Position numbers and translations under genes: made by a program. From Apostichopus japonicus (lineage: Eukaryota > Echinodermata > Holothuroidea > Aspidochirotida > Stichopodidae): 64,000 nucleotides of DNA. The stretch spans positions 38,202,111-38,266,110 of the forward strand of contig NC_092576.1 of NCBI RefSeq assembly GCF_037975245.1, in the 5' to 3' direction. The notes beneath the pieces were generated by a model. That model was not told the origin of the DNA. It did not search any database and worked only from the letters and a program-made list of their open reading frames with translations. Shown here in pieces: positions 25,353 through 38,923 of this stretch (its first letter is position 1; every line of letters starts with the position of its first letter).

Positions 25353-25456
25353 CATGGTTGCAAATGCATTGGTAACACCCACGGTCACCACAAACTGCCC
25401 AATTACATTCACTGTACACAGAGCCAATCATTACTGATATCGACATTGATGTCTTC
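25353..25456 (-). CDS. Candidate Cys-rich exon upstream of the finger exon (copy 2)
   Basis: The block lies between acceptor TTTTTAATTAAG and a weak donor (ACCATG/GTTTAA). It reads SECNWAVCGDRGCYQCICN, and the phase continues into the exon at 25186-25310. The Cys spacing could bind metal together with the downstream CPFC. Copy 3 has a one-base difference at the acceptor. This is a tentative call. Confidence 0.25.
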
Positions 25457-26671
25457 CTTAATTAAAAAGAAATATAGATTTCAATAAATTCAGATGAAGA
25501 CACTTTCACAACTTTCACGAAGTGTTCCCAGTTCCATGCTTCTTTCATCAGGTTCTGGTGTAAATTTTCCTGTGGTATATGATATATATATGATAACAGC
25601 CTAAATTACTTATGAACTCTGGTTGGATTATTCATCAACATAACCATATTGTGGTTCAGAATGATTTAAGGGACAAGGAGTTTTACAGTGTAGTTAGTCC
25701 AGTCTTGTCTTACAGTGTAGTTAGTCCACTCTTGTCCATTCTGTGTGTTTCACCACTTGATTTCACATTGCAATAAACCAATATTACATGTGAGTGACAG
25801 ATTAGCAATGTTGTGTAGCAACGGTACATAACGATGAAGAGAATGAATAATGCCGGCTTCTACATTTTAAAGGAAAAACAAAATACTTCATTTCTGTTTT
25901 ACTACACTTAACTGTTTCAAACTTTCATTCTGGCTGACCCAAAACAAACTATGACGACAATTAAAGGGTGTGAAGACTCGCGCAAAAAGAACATATAATG
26001 CCGGTAATCTGACCTAGTTTCGTATGAGGTGTAACAGAAGTGTTAGACACCACCATCGATGCCAGAAAATACACACACAGCTTGCTACCGTCGGTAATAA
26101 GACACTAGTGTACAGTCAGTACATACAGCTGCGGTCAATACCCATGGCACAGTGTATACACACGATACAGCAATGGACATCTCAGGTCCAGCTTAAGATA
26201 ACACGGTATCACGTTTCATTACTGTCAGCATTTTGAAGCGACACGAACAAAACTTCACTTGCAAGCAACAGAAAGTTAAGTCTTGCAGATGGCCGCACGC
26301 GGTTTGGGGCGAGTCTTCATTGCCTTAAATCTGAAGTAACATAGACATAAAAACTACGGGCTATGAGCTTCCTGGTTGACTATGGTTTTACTTCTTGACA
26401 TTTCCAAAAGCAAAGCAAGCTTTTTTCAGTCAATATGGTGCAAAAACACATGAGTTTAATCAAATTCAACTCTTGTATGAGACATAACTTGGAAGTTAAA
26501 GGGGGGATGAAATGGTGGATTTTCATGTCTTAGAAATATTTATCTACATTACTTCAACACCATGCATTCACTACTTCCTGTAAATGCAGCTGCCAAAGCC
26601 AGAAATTCGCTGTCGAAGTATTCCCTAGAGAACTCCCGAGCAGACACTTGTGAAAAAAACCTGCAGTCCAT

Positions 26672-26755
26672 ATGACGTCAGTAAAGGGACCATTTCAGCC
26701 AAAGCCGACTGCCCGATATTTACTGTTACGGCGTCATTCAGTTTACTACGTACAG
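26672..26755 (+). CDS. Gene B, candidate first exon (copy 2)
   Basis: Twenty-eight codons from an ATG (MTSVKGPFQPKPTARYLLL, ending YYVQ) end at a good donor, CAG/GTAACT. Copy 3 (53733-53816) has the same exon with a single His/Pro change. The ATG overlaps a palindromic TGACGTCA, the cAMP-response type element. Downstream at about 26870-26928 an acidic stretch (LEEEEEEIVFEGDEDIG) ends at a possible donor (ATATTG/GTGTTT, and a better GTATGT in copy 1). The whole could be one gene on the strand opposite gene A. A read-through frame without the intron gives SSPESSDSEEMG in another phase, so the true structure is unclear. Confidence 0.3.
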
Positions 26756-28065
26756 GTAACTACAACACACTCTCCTCATCAACTGAAAAAGTCATCTCCC
26801 GAATCTTCCGATTCCGAGGAAATGGGCCTTTACCTCTCAGAACATTCAAAAGCTTTGACAACAATTATCTTCTTGAGGAAGAAGAAGAGGAAATAGTTTT
26901 TGAGGGTGATGAAGATATTGGTGTTTTATCCTATCAATTGAGCCCCTTGCAGAAGAATTGTAATACGTTCCCGATGGCCGAGACGCGTTGCTGCCGATGG
27001 AAGTCCCCGAGCTATCCTGAACCGAAATTGGACGGTTGAGCATAAACAAAACCACCATTATTAAGACCATAATATGAGTTAAATTTACTCGAATGTCGAT
27101 GATCCTGCTACTCAACATAGTAGCAAATCTTCAAGAAATTGTGTTACTTACAGTGCAAGTGCAACCCTATAGTACTAGTAGTAGTAACATGGGTCTGGAC
27201 CTAACTAATAGTTGTTCTATAACAGGCTAGCCTGTGTAAGTTGTATCATTCAATTGTTACGTTAAAATCATAACACAACGCCAGTCACCTAATCTCAATT
27301 ACTTTAGAGCACTGCAACAGTGTAATGTTGTGTGTACTCGGAAGTTTAAGAATGTAAAAAAAGCGTCTCGGAAGTGATCTGGGTTCCTCGACAATATATA
27401 CAACAATTTTTTGGAAAGATTTTATTGCCCGAGAATTTTTGATTGTTTATTCCTGGAGGATGCAAGCTTTGTTTGACACAAATTGTGTATCATTGGAAAG
27501 CTACGAGTGTATATAAAATGATGATTCATAAATCTGTCCATTTCACCCCCTCTTTAAGTGTCATGTATGCCTACAGATTGTGTGCTTGTCCTTATGTAAA
27601 TGAGTATTAATGGTTGACCAGCTTACTGTGATGAGGATGAATATCCCCATGCTCTTTCTTCTCCTCATATCGGACATGCTTAAATGTGAATGCTTGATTA
27701 TAGTCTGACTAAATTTGTATATGAAAGGATGAATTCAGGCAAGTTTTTGAGTGGAATTCTTCTTTATAAATTGATCAATGTCTAAAGATAAAGAGTTAAT
27801 ATCTAAACAATGTACCCACTGCTACTTGAGGTTTTCAGACTTTGGCCTTGAATTTCAACTGAACCCTCTAGCCTTTAGATGAAAATGGTCCCTAAATAGC
27901 CTTAATTGTTGTTTCCAGTTTATTACCAAAGTAAGAAAAGTTTGTATTTCAGTATGTGTAAATGCTACATTGCAAAATCTGTTGTGTTGTGACCAATTAT
28001 AGCACGCAATAGCTAGGAAAGTTTCGTAATTATGTTATCAACCTGCCACCTTCACTGATGGTCAC

Positions 28066-28708
28066 CATCGAGGTAAATGAATCTGGAGGATTCATGTCAA
28101 TTGGGCGCGCGCGTACCATGCATGGAGGGTCATGTGATGTGTTCCAGGGTGGTACCAAACTGATATTTCTGTGTAGCAGTTCGAGAATAGTGTTAGTGAC
28201 TTTGTGAAAGATTTGTCGGTTCGGACATGGGAACTACCGGCATAAGAAGGTACTGGTACTTCATAGCTAATATGCTAACGTTAGACATGCTGGCACAGAA
28301 CAAGTACAGATACATTGGGCTTGCAGCGGGAAATGTCGATGTCTGAATTATATTATCAAGAACGATTTGTTGTCGAAAAGGATTGTTGAACTGGACGTGT
28401 TGCTGTGGGGAAATGTTTAGTTCAGTGCAACCATGGAATTCTCCATGGGACAGAGCCTAATGCTGCTCGACGGGAATATAGCTATCACGTTAGGCTACAT
28501 GCACGGTTATTGCTAGGTAACGGGTGTCGTCTGCTGCTCTAAGCACGCGTACACATTTACGTACTAGTTGGGTGAAATCATCATGCGTAATGGGGAGAGT
28601 AATATATTAGTACCACCCTGGAACACATCACATGACCCTCCATGCATGGTACGCGCGTACGCACGTATTTACTGTGTGATAGTTTCTCAAGATTCATTTA
28701 CCTCGATG
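28066..28708. mobile_element. 643-bp TIR element (hAT-like), copy 2
   Basis: The ends are CATCGAGGTAAATGAATCT and its inverse. The inverted homology continues, with a length difference, through TACCATGCATGGAGGGTCAT and GTTCCAGGGTGGTAC on both sides (about 110-130 bp arms). It is flanked by ATGGTCAC (28058-28065) and ATGGTCAC (28709-28716), an 8-bp target duplication as made by hAT transposases. The corresponding place in copy 1 (near 9760) is an empty site with TTGGTCAC in reverse. No coding capacity. The ends do not match the most common hAT start CAGNG, so the family call is by duplication length only. Confidence 0.75.
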
Positions 28709-29172
28709 ATGGTCACTATGAAGTAGTCTGCACAGCTTGACACTGTGAGGTTCTTCGTGTAAACACTGTGTGGTAATATACTGCATCGTTATATGTCGAC
28801 AGTGTAGTTTACAAGACAGTGTCTATACACAAAGATTCTGATACAAGGAAAGATATGTGCCAGGCAGTGCAGGCTAACTGTTAAAATGAGGTCATTTTAC
28901 GACCATGGCAGGTGGATTACATAATTGTAGGAAACTTTTTTTTGCGGTAGCATGCTATATTTGGGGCCAATACAGCAGTATGACCTATAAGATTATATCT
29001 TCAACAGTTGTTCTGTTCTAGTCATATACCTCACTTTTTTATATGTGGTTTATTGTACAGTAACATAAAGATGACATTAAAGCAAGCAGAGTGCAGTTAG
29101 CTGGAAATTTACAAGGTACTACATTTAGTTAGCCGGCTAAGGACAATCCTGTGGAGAAACAGTCAAACTCAC

Positions 29173-29242
29173 CATCCTCATCTGATTCAAAGACTGAATA
29201 TTTTCCATCTGTCTTGTTGTTGCAGTCAGTTTGTGTGTGTTT
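29173..29242 (-). CDS. Gene A, exon 4, copy 2
   Basis: Counterpart of 9238-9307 on the minus strand with acceptor TTTCTGCAG and donor GATG/GTGAGT intact. It begins KHTQTDCNNKTDGKYSV. Exons 1-3 are absent from copy 2 because its homology ends at 31180, before their position. Confidence 0.45.
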
Positions 29243-29639
29243 CTGCAAAACAAATATCCAACACATCATAAGTTTGGAAGATCAGGAAGATTGAACATAA
29301 CTAGCTGAATGAGATGAAATGATGTACAATTAAAATAGTATATGATGTCAAAAGTCCTATATACAAAATTTTAAAATCAAATGGTAGATTATTCAAAAAC
29401 TATTTTACACCATATATGATTAGCTGTTATCAGCATGCTTCTATTCAATTGTGTGACATGTCAGGGTAATTGCTTACTCTACAGAGAGTCATTGCATTTT
29501 TTTTTGTACAGGAGAGTCAAATTCTTATAGCAAGAGAAAATAGGTGGGACATATACTATGTGGTATGTACATCCCTTCAGCTGAAGTGGAAGCTAAGAGA
29601 TACAAATTTACAGCCTATTTGCCACCACCGTTCCCCCTA

Positions 29640-31180
29640 CCCTTCAATGGGGTGTATACTAAACCTATACAGGTTATAGCAAAAGTTTCAAGGTATACAA
29701 TATTTTGTGTGAAAGTAACAAAATTACAAAATCAATAAGGGAGTTATCTCTCAATGTGATTTGGCATTGGTTCAATACATACCAGGAGTAGATGATGGTA
29801 AATGTAGGAATTGAACAGAAAGTGGGAGGGTTCTTTAACGTGGGTTAAAATAGTACATAAATGAAATACTACTATTGCTACCTTTAACCTCAAAGTACAG
29901 GATAGCCAAAGCAATGGAGGTTGAGGCAACTCCAACAACCCCCCCCCCCCCCCCCTAACATCCTAAGCTTCAAGACAGAACGGAAATGTTTTACAGCCCG
30001 GCCCCTGAATGATTCTCCCATTGCAAACAGGGTAAAAAGGGTCTATGTTAAAGGTATGCTGTATTGACCCCAAATATGCAAAATTTTCAAATATGGTCCA
30101 TTGCATATGGTCATAATTTTTATACTCTTCATATTACCACCCTGAAGGTAATTTACCTCACTGGGACATCCAGCCATCTTCTTTGCTTATTTAGCATTAT
30201 GGGAAAAGTTTAGAGGGTAATGCCTCCAGGAAAAGTGCAGTTTGAAATCATATAGCAAGTATAGCATTTAGTTAGGGGCCTATACATCTTTAACCTCTAT
30301 ACATTAAGAGTGATCAAGAGAAATATATTGGGTTGGGATAACTTAAGTACATATAGGCAAAGGTATTAGTAAGTATATAGGAATACCACCTTTGAAATTA
30401 ATTTATTAGCCAGGCAACAAAAAAGGAGGGCAGAGGATATACCCAGTAGCTTATCAAAGGAAGGGGATCAAACGGGGATCAGGACCGCCAAGAAGTCATC
30501 CCTTAGCTTCCAGATGGAAGGTATAACAGAAGTTTTTTAAACAATACCGCTGACATTTGTTCATCCCTTAGGTAGAAAAGAACAGGGCAGGAATACGCCC
30601 AGTAGCTTGGACAAACAAGGGGGGGGAGGCAGAGCATCCACAGGGAAGACTTAAAAACATAATCAGGACACCAAGAAGTCTACCCTCAGCTTCCAGATGG
30701 AAGCCAGCTGGGGGTACACTTCGGAGCCCCAATGATCACCCCCCCCCCCTCCGATCCTTCCGTTGGAAACAGTTTAAAAGAGGGTCTATGTTAACCTATA
30801 CACATTGAGTATTGCAGTTATCAAAATTAGACAATCAATAAAGGGAGCACCTCTCAATTTGATTTTACATCGTTTCATGCATACGAGGGCATGGAGAATG
30901 GGTGAGGGTAGAGATTAAAGGAAAAATGTGACAAAGATATTTGGGAGTAGGTGAACATTATTACATATAGGCAAAGGTATATTGGGAAGTATATCTAAGA
31001 ATACTACCGTGAAATTAAATCGGTTAGATAATAAAAAGAAGAAAAGTAGGGTAGGGATATATCCTGTAGTTTAGCCAAACAAGGAGGGGAGGATAAGGGG
31101 GGGGGGATAAATCAGGACCACCAAGAAATCTACCCTTAGCTTCCAGATGGTAGCCAGCTGGGGGAATATTTGATAGCCCA
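29640..31180 (+). repeat. Diverged ~370-bp family units, copy 2
   Basis: Unit starts related to GGGGTNTATGTTAACCT are visible near 29649, 30040 and 30783, each followed by AATCAATAAGGGAG and CTCTCAAT(G/T)TGAT. Between them lie duplicated blocks with CAGGACCNCCAAGAAGTC...CTTCCAGATGG, three times at about 30480, 30662 and 31115. Homopolymer C/G runs occur at 29938-29956 and 30740. Confidence 0.55.
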
Positions 31181-31202
31181 TCAAATAGAAAATTTGATAG
31201 CC

Positions 31203-31434
31203 AGGCGGAGTGTATAGCCTAGTGGTTAACGCCGGCGTCTCCCAGTCATGAGATCCCCGGTTCGATTCCCCGCCGACAGCAATGTGTGTCGTCTGGCAAG
31301 GGTGTTGTTCAATAACAACTTCCCGACATGGACGTTAAATGGATGTGTGCCGAGAGATTGGCTACGGTCAGCTTGCGAGTCTATAAGCCTCCATGGCTTC
31401 TTTCGCGATTTCCTGCTTGCGGGAAGATCACTAC
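31203..31434 (+). mobile_element. tRNA-derived SINE-like unit
   Basis: An RNA polymerase III type promoter is visible: box A-like TAGCCTAGTGGTTA (from 31215) and box B GGTTCGATTCC (31259-31269), 30 bp apart as in a tRNA, in a 75-bp tRNA-like head. An unrelated body of about 155 bp follows, ending TGCTTGCGGGAAGATCA, then the (ACAT)n tract as 3' tail. It sits at the point where homology between copies 2 and 3 ends. It is not a functional tRNA because the acceptor stem is poor. Confidence 0.7.
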
Positions 31435-31780
31435 ACATACATACATACATACATACATACATACATACATACATACATACATACATACATACATACATAC
31501 ATACATACATACATACATACATACATACATACATACATACATACATACATACATACATACATACATACATACATACATACATACATACATACATACATAC
31601 ATACATACATACATACATACATACATACATACATACATACATACATACATACATACATACATACATACATACATACATACATACATACATACATACATAC
31701 ATACATACATACATACATACATACATACATACATACATACATACATACATACATACATACAAACACACATACATACATAC
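31435..31780 (+). repeat. (ACAT)n microsatellite
   Basis: Near-perfect ACAT tetranucleotides cover about 346 bp, with one AAACACAC interruption near the end. It forms the tail of the SINE-like unit. The open frames encoding Tyr-Ile-His-Thr or Met-Tyr-Val-Cys repeats are artefacts. Confidence 0.95.
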
Positions 31781-31851
31781 AAGTCCAATTTACTCTAAAC
31801 ACGATGATGGTGAAGAGGATGATGATGATGGTGGTGATGGTGGCGGTGGCC

Positions 31852-32367
<516 letters not shown>

Positions 32368-35300
32368 CTTTGAACAATTGAACATTTTGCAGCAAAATGT
32401 GCAATTTACGAGATATGATAAGTTGTCAATTAAACATTTTGCAGAAAATTGTTCATTCCAACATTTTTCAGATTTTTTATAAGATTTTATCTTGTTATCT
32501 TAACAATTTACTGAAAAAAAGTTGACTTATTTGGGCAGTTTTTATTATGTTGATGGCACTTTTAAGCTTCCGTAGATTAGCATTGACCGTTGTATACCAT
32601 AGAGACAATATATATCCTGAACTTACTTGAAGCTAGCGAACAGGGTCAACCCACCCATAACAAAATTAGTACATAAATAAACCGAATTGAAGCTGTCGAA
32701 CTTTGTACAGTAGTTCTATAAGGGCATTAGGTATTGAAAATCATACGAAGTTTTGTATGGTGGAGTATAAGGATCACGAGATACAATTTCTCAAAGTGGC
32801 AAGGAAAACGTGGTAAATATAACTGGTTAAAGGTCAATTTTGACGGAAATTTTTCAATTTTTAGGTCATCCATAATGACAGGAATAAATGAATAGGCCTA
32901 GGTAAATTAGAGTGCGACAATCGGAAATTCCGACTGTCACACTCAAATTTTCCAACTATCGTCAGTTTTACCGAGATTGTGGGTGAGAAACCCCCCACAC
33001 CTCCCTCTAGCGACGTCCCTGGGTGTGTGTAATGTTATTTAAGAGGCAAATAACAGCCGGGAGTGCTTTTCCTCTGCTTCTTTTGTTTTTGTTTTTTGGG
33101 CAATCCATTACAATCTTGATTATTTATTTATTGTTGCCAGAAAGTAATCAAATTTATTTAATATCAAAGAATTATAATGCCCTTTTCTTCAGGTGAAAAG
33201 CTTCCGTCATCGCTACAGGTATGGAAATAGTACTAAAAGAGAGCAAGTTCAAAACACCATAAACAAACATAGAAAAGTTTTGTTTCATCCAAACATTGAA
33301 CGTATAATTATATCCACAGCATTGCACATACATAATTACAATGTCACTCGTGTGAAACTGTTGTATATCTAAGTAAATGTCAATGTTTTAACAACATTAA
33401 GTAATGTTTATGCAAATTTGAAATGTTGACTCTGAATATTGTTAATGACTGGATCATTATTGTTAATTGAAACAATGATAAACATGCGATGACCTTTTAG
33501 ACCAATCAATTAAAATTGAGATATTATTATAATTAGAATTGCTTTACTGTTTAGACACATTGCTGTAGTTGCGTATGCCATTTTAATTAAGTTTATTTGT
33601 TAAGTTTATATCATAGCAATTATTAACTTTAATATTTTCTATTTGATGAAATTACTTCAACAATTGCAATTAAAGTTGCTATATCTAAAAACGATAGAAA
33701 AACCTTCATCATTGTAGTTTTTGCTACTATTCCTTAGATTAATTTCAATAACACTTATTTTACTGCTCTAATGAGAAATCCAGGTGTAACGGCAAGGTCA
33801 TTTACGAGAAGAATTTTAGGTTGTAATAAAATAGCAATGCCAAATTCCAGCATAAAAGTAAAAGGGGTTGTTTAAGTCTGTTTCTGCAATTTTGTAGCCT
33901 GTATATTTAATTTTTAATTTTGAAAGAATGTCAGAAAGGGTACGGCATGTCATGTATATAACTTACGAACATTTTGGTCGATCAAAGGTTTTTATAAAGC
34001 TTCCTTATCAACGAGGCTAACTTAAACCAGACTAACTTACAATGTGTAAAATAATTGTACATAAATTAAAACACAGAATTGATACCCAAATGAGAAGTCG
34101 ATACCTCTCTCTTTAGACCACTCCACGAATGACGAAACAGTAATGTATCATTCGGCTCCTCGTGACAGCTTCAATCTGAAACTTATTAATGTTTATAAAG
34201 AGATTGAATTGAATCTGTTTACCTTTACAAAGCCAATGTGGTTCTAAGTTCCATTTACCATGTAGCTGCCAATTGCAGAAAAAGTAGAATAAATATTAAT
34301 TCACTTACTGGTTATAAAGAACCTGGAAAGCAAAAACTCATATCTGATATGATCGTAAAATGTCAATATGTTTTATATATCAACTTGGAAGTACTGGTGA
34401 TTATTGTATGTACTATAAATGATCTAAGAGTGTTTAGATATGTCAGTTATCATTATGTACTAGTTGATCTTACTTTATTCTATACAGAGCTTACCCATGG
34501 CAGCAGACCTGGATAGCCTCGAGAGGAATCGGAAATCTTGAAACAGAATAAGAAGATGACGATGCGTTGTCAAGTTTAGAGGACATTGATGTTAATAATA
34601 ACTCAGGTGTCACCAAAAACTAAGTTCAGTTTTCCACCACAATACTTCATTAAAGAAAGCTGCAGTGACGTGCATAAGATATCAACGGTGGGGGATAAAA
34701 TGTTTCTCGTGTATGGGGTTTGAGGTCCTTGTCCCTGAAAATCAACCAATATAGGCATTAATACCTTATCATTTGCACATTAATTAGGTATATAATAAGG
34801 TCTAAGCGCATGGTCTTGCTAATAACTAATCTCGATATTTTTTGTGTGAGGTTGTAAGGTTGTGCATCTAACATGTGAGACAGGTGTAATTTTCCCAGAT
34901 TGAATATATACTTGCCCACAACTGAACCATTTTCCCTCGAATGAAGGAAGAGGAGTATGCATGGACCCACTGCTCACCACATTCTTTACTAAGTATTCCT
35001 CGGCTGTGATAGGAAGAGCCAAGAACGTCTATGTAAGGGCGTGATTAGAAGGAAGGGTATAGTGTTCCTCTGATCGCTAATTTGTTTCACATGTAGGGTG
35101 TGGGGTCCTCCCCTGAAAACAGACACTTAGAGTTCTTATTTAACAGGGTCATATTTAGAATATAAATTAGGTATATAAAAGGGTCTTAAGACAAGTCCCT
35201 ACAACCCAAAGTGTTAGACAAGAGTGGTTATTTTATATAATTGATCCTCAACATCGTTAAATGTCACATCACTATGCATTGTAAAAAAGGAAGATGCAAC

Positions 35301-38300
35301 ATTCTCATGTACTTTATACATGTGCGAATGAATCCAAAGCTGATATTGTCACGTGCTTTCAGATCCATAGTGTTAAGATATCAATAGTCAGCTCCCAAAT
35401 TTCCAATGTTGTAACAGTGTCGTCGGAAGCTATCAAAAAAGTGTTGGACAGAAAACTACTGGAGTATTCAGTACTATAAGACATTTGTAGATTATGTAGT
35501 GACTCCAACGGCTTACTGGAAATATCTTATGCCCAAATGTCTACACTATCAAATCTTCACGAGTTCAGTGTTTTTGAATTTTCATGAACAGAATAAATAC
35601 AAAAAATACAAAGAACATTAAATTGAATATTTAAGCATTATGAACAAATGGTGAACTCCTTTCTGCTAATGTAAGTTTGAAAGATTATAACATGGGGTGC
35701 AACGATTCCCTCAATGAATGCGAGGGGCCAGAAACGCTCCTGCCTCCACTTGTGAAAGTGAAGAAGATTTGGCAACGGGTCCATTTGATCATGTTCCTGC
35801 TCGTATGCTTAACTTGTACTTCATTATTTGAATAAACAGAAAACCTACACACCTATTTGATTCGAACGTAGATTTGCATAATACTACGAAATTAACTCAA
35901 TGTCCCTTAAAGCTCAATGTATAATGCATGTTTTCCCTTTTAATTCACTTTCTGTTGTTTGTTATTATAATTCTGTTTGAAATTTTCTCGTAGTATGTCT
36001 TCCTGATTCCTTTCAAGGGTCTTTATTTATCGGGACTACACCATACTTCATACATTAAAATACTGACTACATCATACAACATACATTCTAATACTGTTTT
36101 GGCTATGTCGTAAATTCTTGTCGAAAGATCTTCTTATTTTGTATTACAATTCACTGAAGTGAAAACTGGATTAACAAAAGGAACAGTAGTTCCAAAAGAA
36201 GGTTGACGTAATCAGCATATTGTTGTCAACAGAACATTCATACATCAATGTATAATATCCCACATCAGAGGTGATATGATGTTACTTGTATCACTTTCTA
36301 TGTGGTACAGTTCTTAACACCTGAATGAGAATCAAATAAACTTTTCTTGTAAGTAAAATGTAAGAACATTTATTTGATTCATATTAAAAAAAGGCAATCA
36401 TGGTTATACCTCCGCTATAGAACAATCCATATATATTATAGTGATAAACCCTCATATTTTCTTTCTTAATTCTTACCTATTTTGTATTAGTTTCATTATC
36501 GTTGCCCTTCTTTATTTATTAAGTTCTTTTCTTCCAGAAGAAAAATAGAAACGTACACCATGAATGTATCATTTGTCACAGTCATTGTATGGTAACACAA
36601 ATGTATTAAAAATCCTTCATTATGTAGGTACGCTATTTGGAACGGCATGGGCTGGGTTATTTGTTTTTTTATTGGTTGTTGATTATAACTTTATATAATA
36701 ACCATTATTTTGTTATAATCTTTAGAATATCTAACTAACCATATATTAACAATAAAGTTTGTAACTTTTCAAATGTATTAGCCTTATATAAGTACGACTA
36801 AGATAAATTCACATAAACTTTTTTGAGAACCAGTTTAAGATAAATATGCACGCCTACCTTGATTATGAAGAGAAAAATCCTTCAATTGTAAAATCATACT
36901 TAGTAAATTGGTTCTGCGACGTATTTAGGCAGTGAGAAATCATTCATTTTGTTCATAATTTGATATCGTTGTGAAGAAGCATAAATGCATTCGTTTAGGA
37001 AGCACTGTTACATTTCTTAAATAAAATACTGTACGCTAACGTCAACATGAACAACAACAACATTGAAACAAGGTAACATACATTTTGTATTTTTACACGT
37101 TTTTGTGTATAATTCCACCTGTTTAACGAAATTATGCATGAACTTCAACGCATGCGCGAAATGAAGGAATTGTTTCCTTCTTATTTGTAATGTAATATTG
37201 GTTAACTGGGTTGCATATATTTGAGATGACCTATTTCTCAGTTGACTATGTGACAGACAGTCCACAGCATTCAGCTGGTGTTGGTGTCCTGTAATTCATT
37301 TATTTGACCGGAGGGATATGGGTCAATGAATCTAAAATGAACCAACTACTGTTTATGTGTGTAGTGAATATGCACGTGAAGAGAAAGCAGAGTTTGACGG
37401 ATTCTTTAGCAAACAATTCTTCCTCATAGAAGATGTATATATTATACAAATAACATATCAGTGCTCATATAACGATGTCACAATGTTGAAAACTCTGGGA
37501 GATTTATAAAAGTTTACTCCCCAAAACCAATACTACTTCATGCCTCATGTTGTCTATGGTAATCAGATGATTTTCTTTCTTTCTTATTATTTTATTATTC
37601 TTCATCATGTAAAGCGCATATGAATATTTACATATTTTATAGTATTTGCGCTATATAAGGAACCATGATAATAATGATAATAAAGATAATAATAATGATA
37701 ATAATGTCATTACGATTTATTCGTATCGATATGTAAATGTTAAGAAGATTTCTAAAAGAGATTGGTAATAGCAGTGACATGTTTTGGAAGAACTAGTGTT
37801 CATCCGTTCCTTCCAATGTTAAGTTTAATGAGTTTTACTTATCATAACAATTTGAAAAATACAAAGGTCGTGTGTACAAAGGCTGCCGTATATCTATGTG
37901 AACAGAACAAGAAGCTCAGCTAATTTGTGTTTGCTAGTTTTCCAGAAACATCGTTCTCAGGGGTGCAACGTTTGATAAAGTAATTCAAATGATACTTATA
38001 GTAATGTGAGTTTTCGTTGGAAACTCTGGCTGATCCGGCCCCTTTTAGAGTGAATTCGAGAGGATAACGTATAAGATTCGGCCCGGCTTTAAGTTGCGAT
38101 AGTATATTTGATATTGTTAACAAATACATAATATGTAATATTGATTAGCTGCATGTAATATAGTTGGGGCAATGGTTAAGATTATGTTGTAAATAACTTT
38201 AAAGTGCTTTTGCTTTAAGGATATACTATTGACAATAGCTCATATTTTTTATTACATTTTCTTTATTACTTCCAAAATATGTCATCGAATCTGAAATTGC

Positions 38301-38849
38301 CATGATTCATATCTGAAGAAAAAAATAAATGTTTTTTTTTTAATAGGCAAGACGTTTGTTAGGTGTTTCTCTACGTTTTATATTACATCCAAAGCTACTC
38401 ACAATTTACCTAGAAGTATTTCAGCTGGTATCTTTACTTTACGATCTAACACATACTGTAAAAACTATGTCAATTAAGGTCCGAGGATAATTGTTTTAAT
38501 TCTTAGACTAAAATATAATCATATCCCATTTCAAATTTCAAACTTGATACCATGGGGCTCTTTACAGCGGTCAACTCGCATTCCACACTGCGACATAGTC
38601 ACACACTCACAAAAACAGAAGCTACTAATAGATATGTATTTTGGCTCGGCCAGTAACATAAGTAACATATATACAATAATTTAGACATATAACAACTTGT
38701 AATTGTTCAGCTACATAATACGTTCATATGAATGCTCAGTAAAACCACTAACCATGGCTAAAAATTGTGATATGCAATTAATTTCAGTTTCAGTATTGAT
38801 AACATTACAAATATACCATACTCACGATTGGTGGCGGGATAACAAGGTG
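32368..38849. other. Unique AT-rich interval, no supported gene
   Basis: Single-copy in the window. It has short open frames only (60-92 codons). An acceptor-like TATTCTATACAG at about 34484 and CTTTTCTTCAG at 33190 occur, but no convincing coding block follows. The only recognised repeat is the small LINE/SINE-like tail near 37.6 kb. The (AAT/GAT)-rich end there and two poly-T runs are simple sequence. Confidence 0.5.
37608..37707 (+). mobile_element. 3' tail fragment of an L2/CR1-type LINE or its SINE
   Basis: GTAAAGCGCATATGAATAT, a loop, TATTTGCGCTATATAAG and then (GATAAT)n form the hairpin-plus-microsatellite 3' end often seen in L2-type LINEs and the SINEs they mobilise. Only the tail is present. 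The family is recognised by pattern only. Confidence 0.5.
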
Positions 38850-38923
38850 AACGAGGTGCACTTGCTCTACCCTACTTTTCCCAGACAGAGTTTGCTTTTA
38901 ATCCGATTCTGCCGGTAACTTGG

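Larger units (their letters stand above)
21528..31180 (+). repeat. Copy 2 of the repeated locus
   Basis: Collinear with 48420-59701, from GTGTTAACAGATATGGCATT on the left to TTTGATAGCCCA on the right. Differences are scattered substitutions and indels, a 1451-bp insertion in copy 3, and several short deletions in either copy. The left edge touches (AT)n in both copies. The right edge touches a SINE-like unit in copy 2. Confidence 0.9.

Noticed and set aside
26846-27118. Minus-strand frame MLSSRIIDIRVN... with a hydrophobic stretch, kept in three copies
   Set aside because: Its C-terminal part differs by frameshift between copies and it overlaps the gene B candidate on the other strand. Conservation is explained by the recent duplication.
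31203-31276. Possible functional tRNA gene
   Set aside because: The head is tRNA-like, but it continues into a SINE body and (ACAT)n tail and the acceptor stem is poor.
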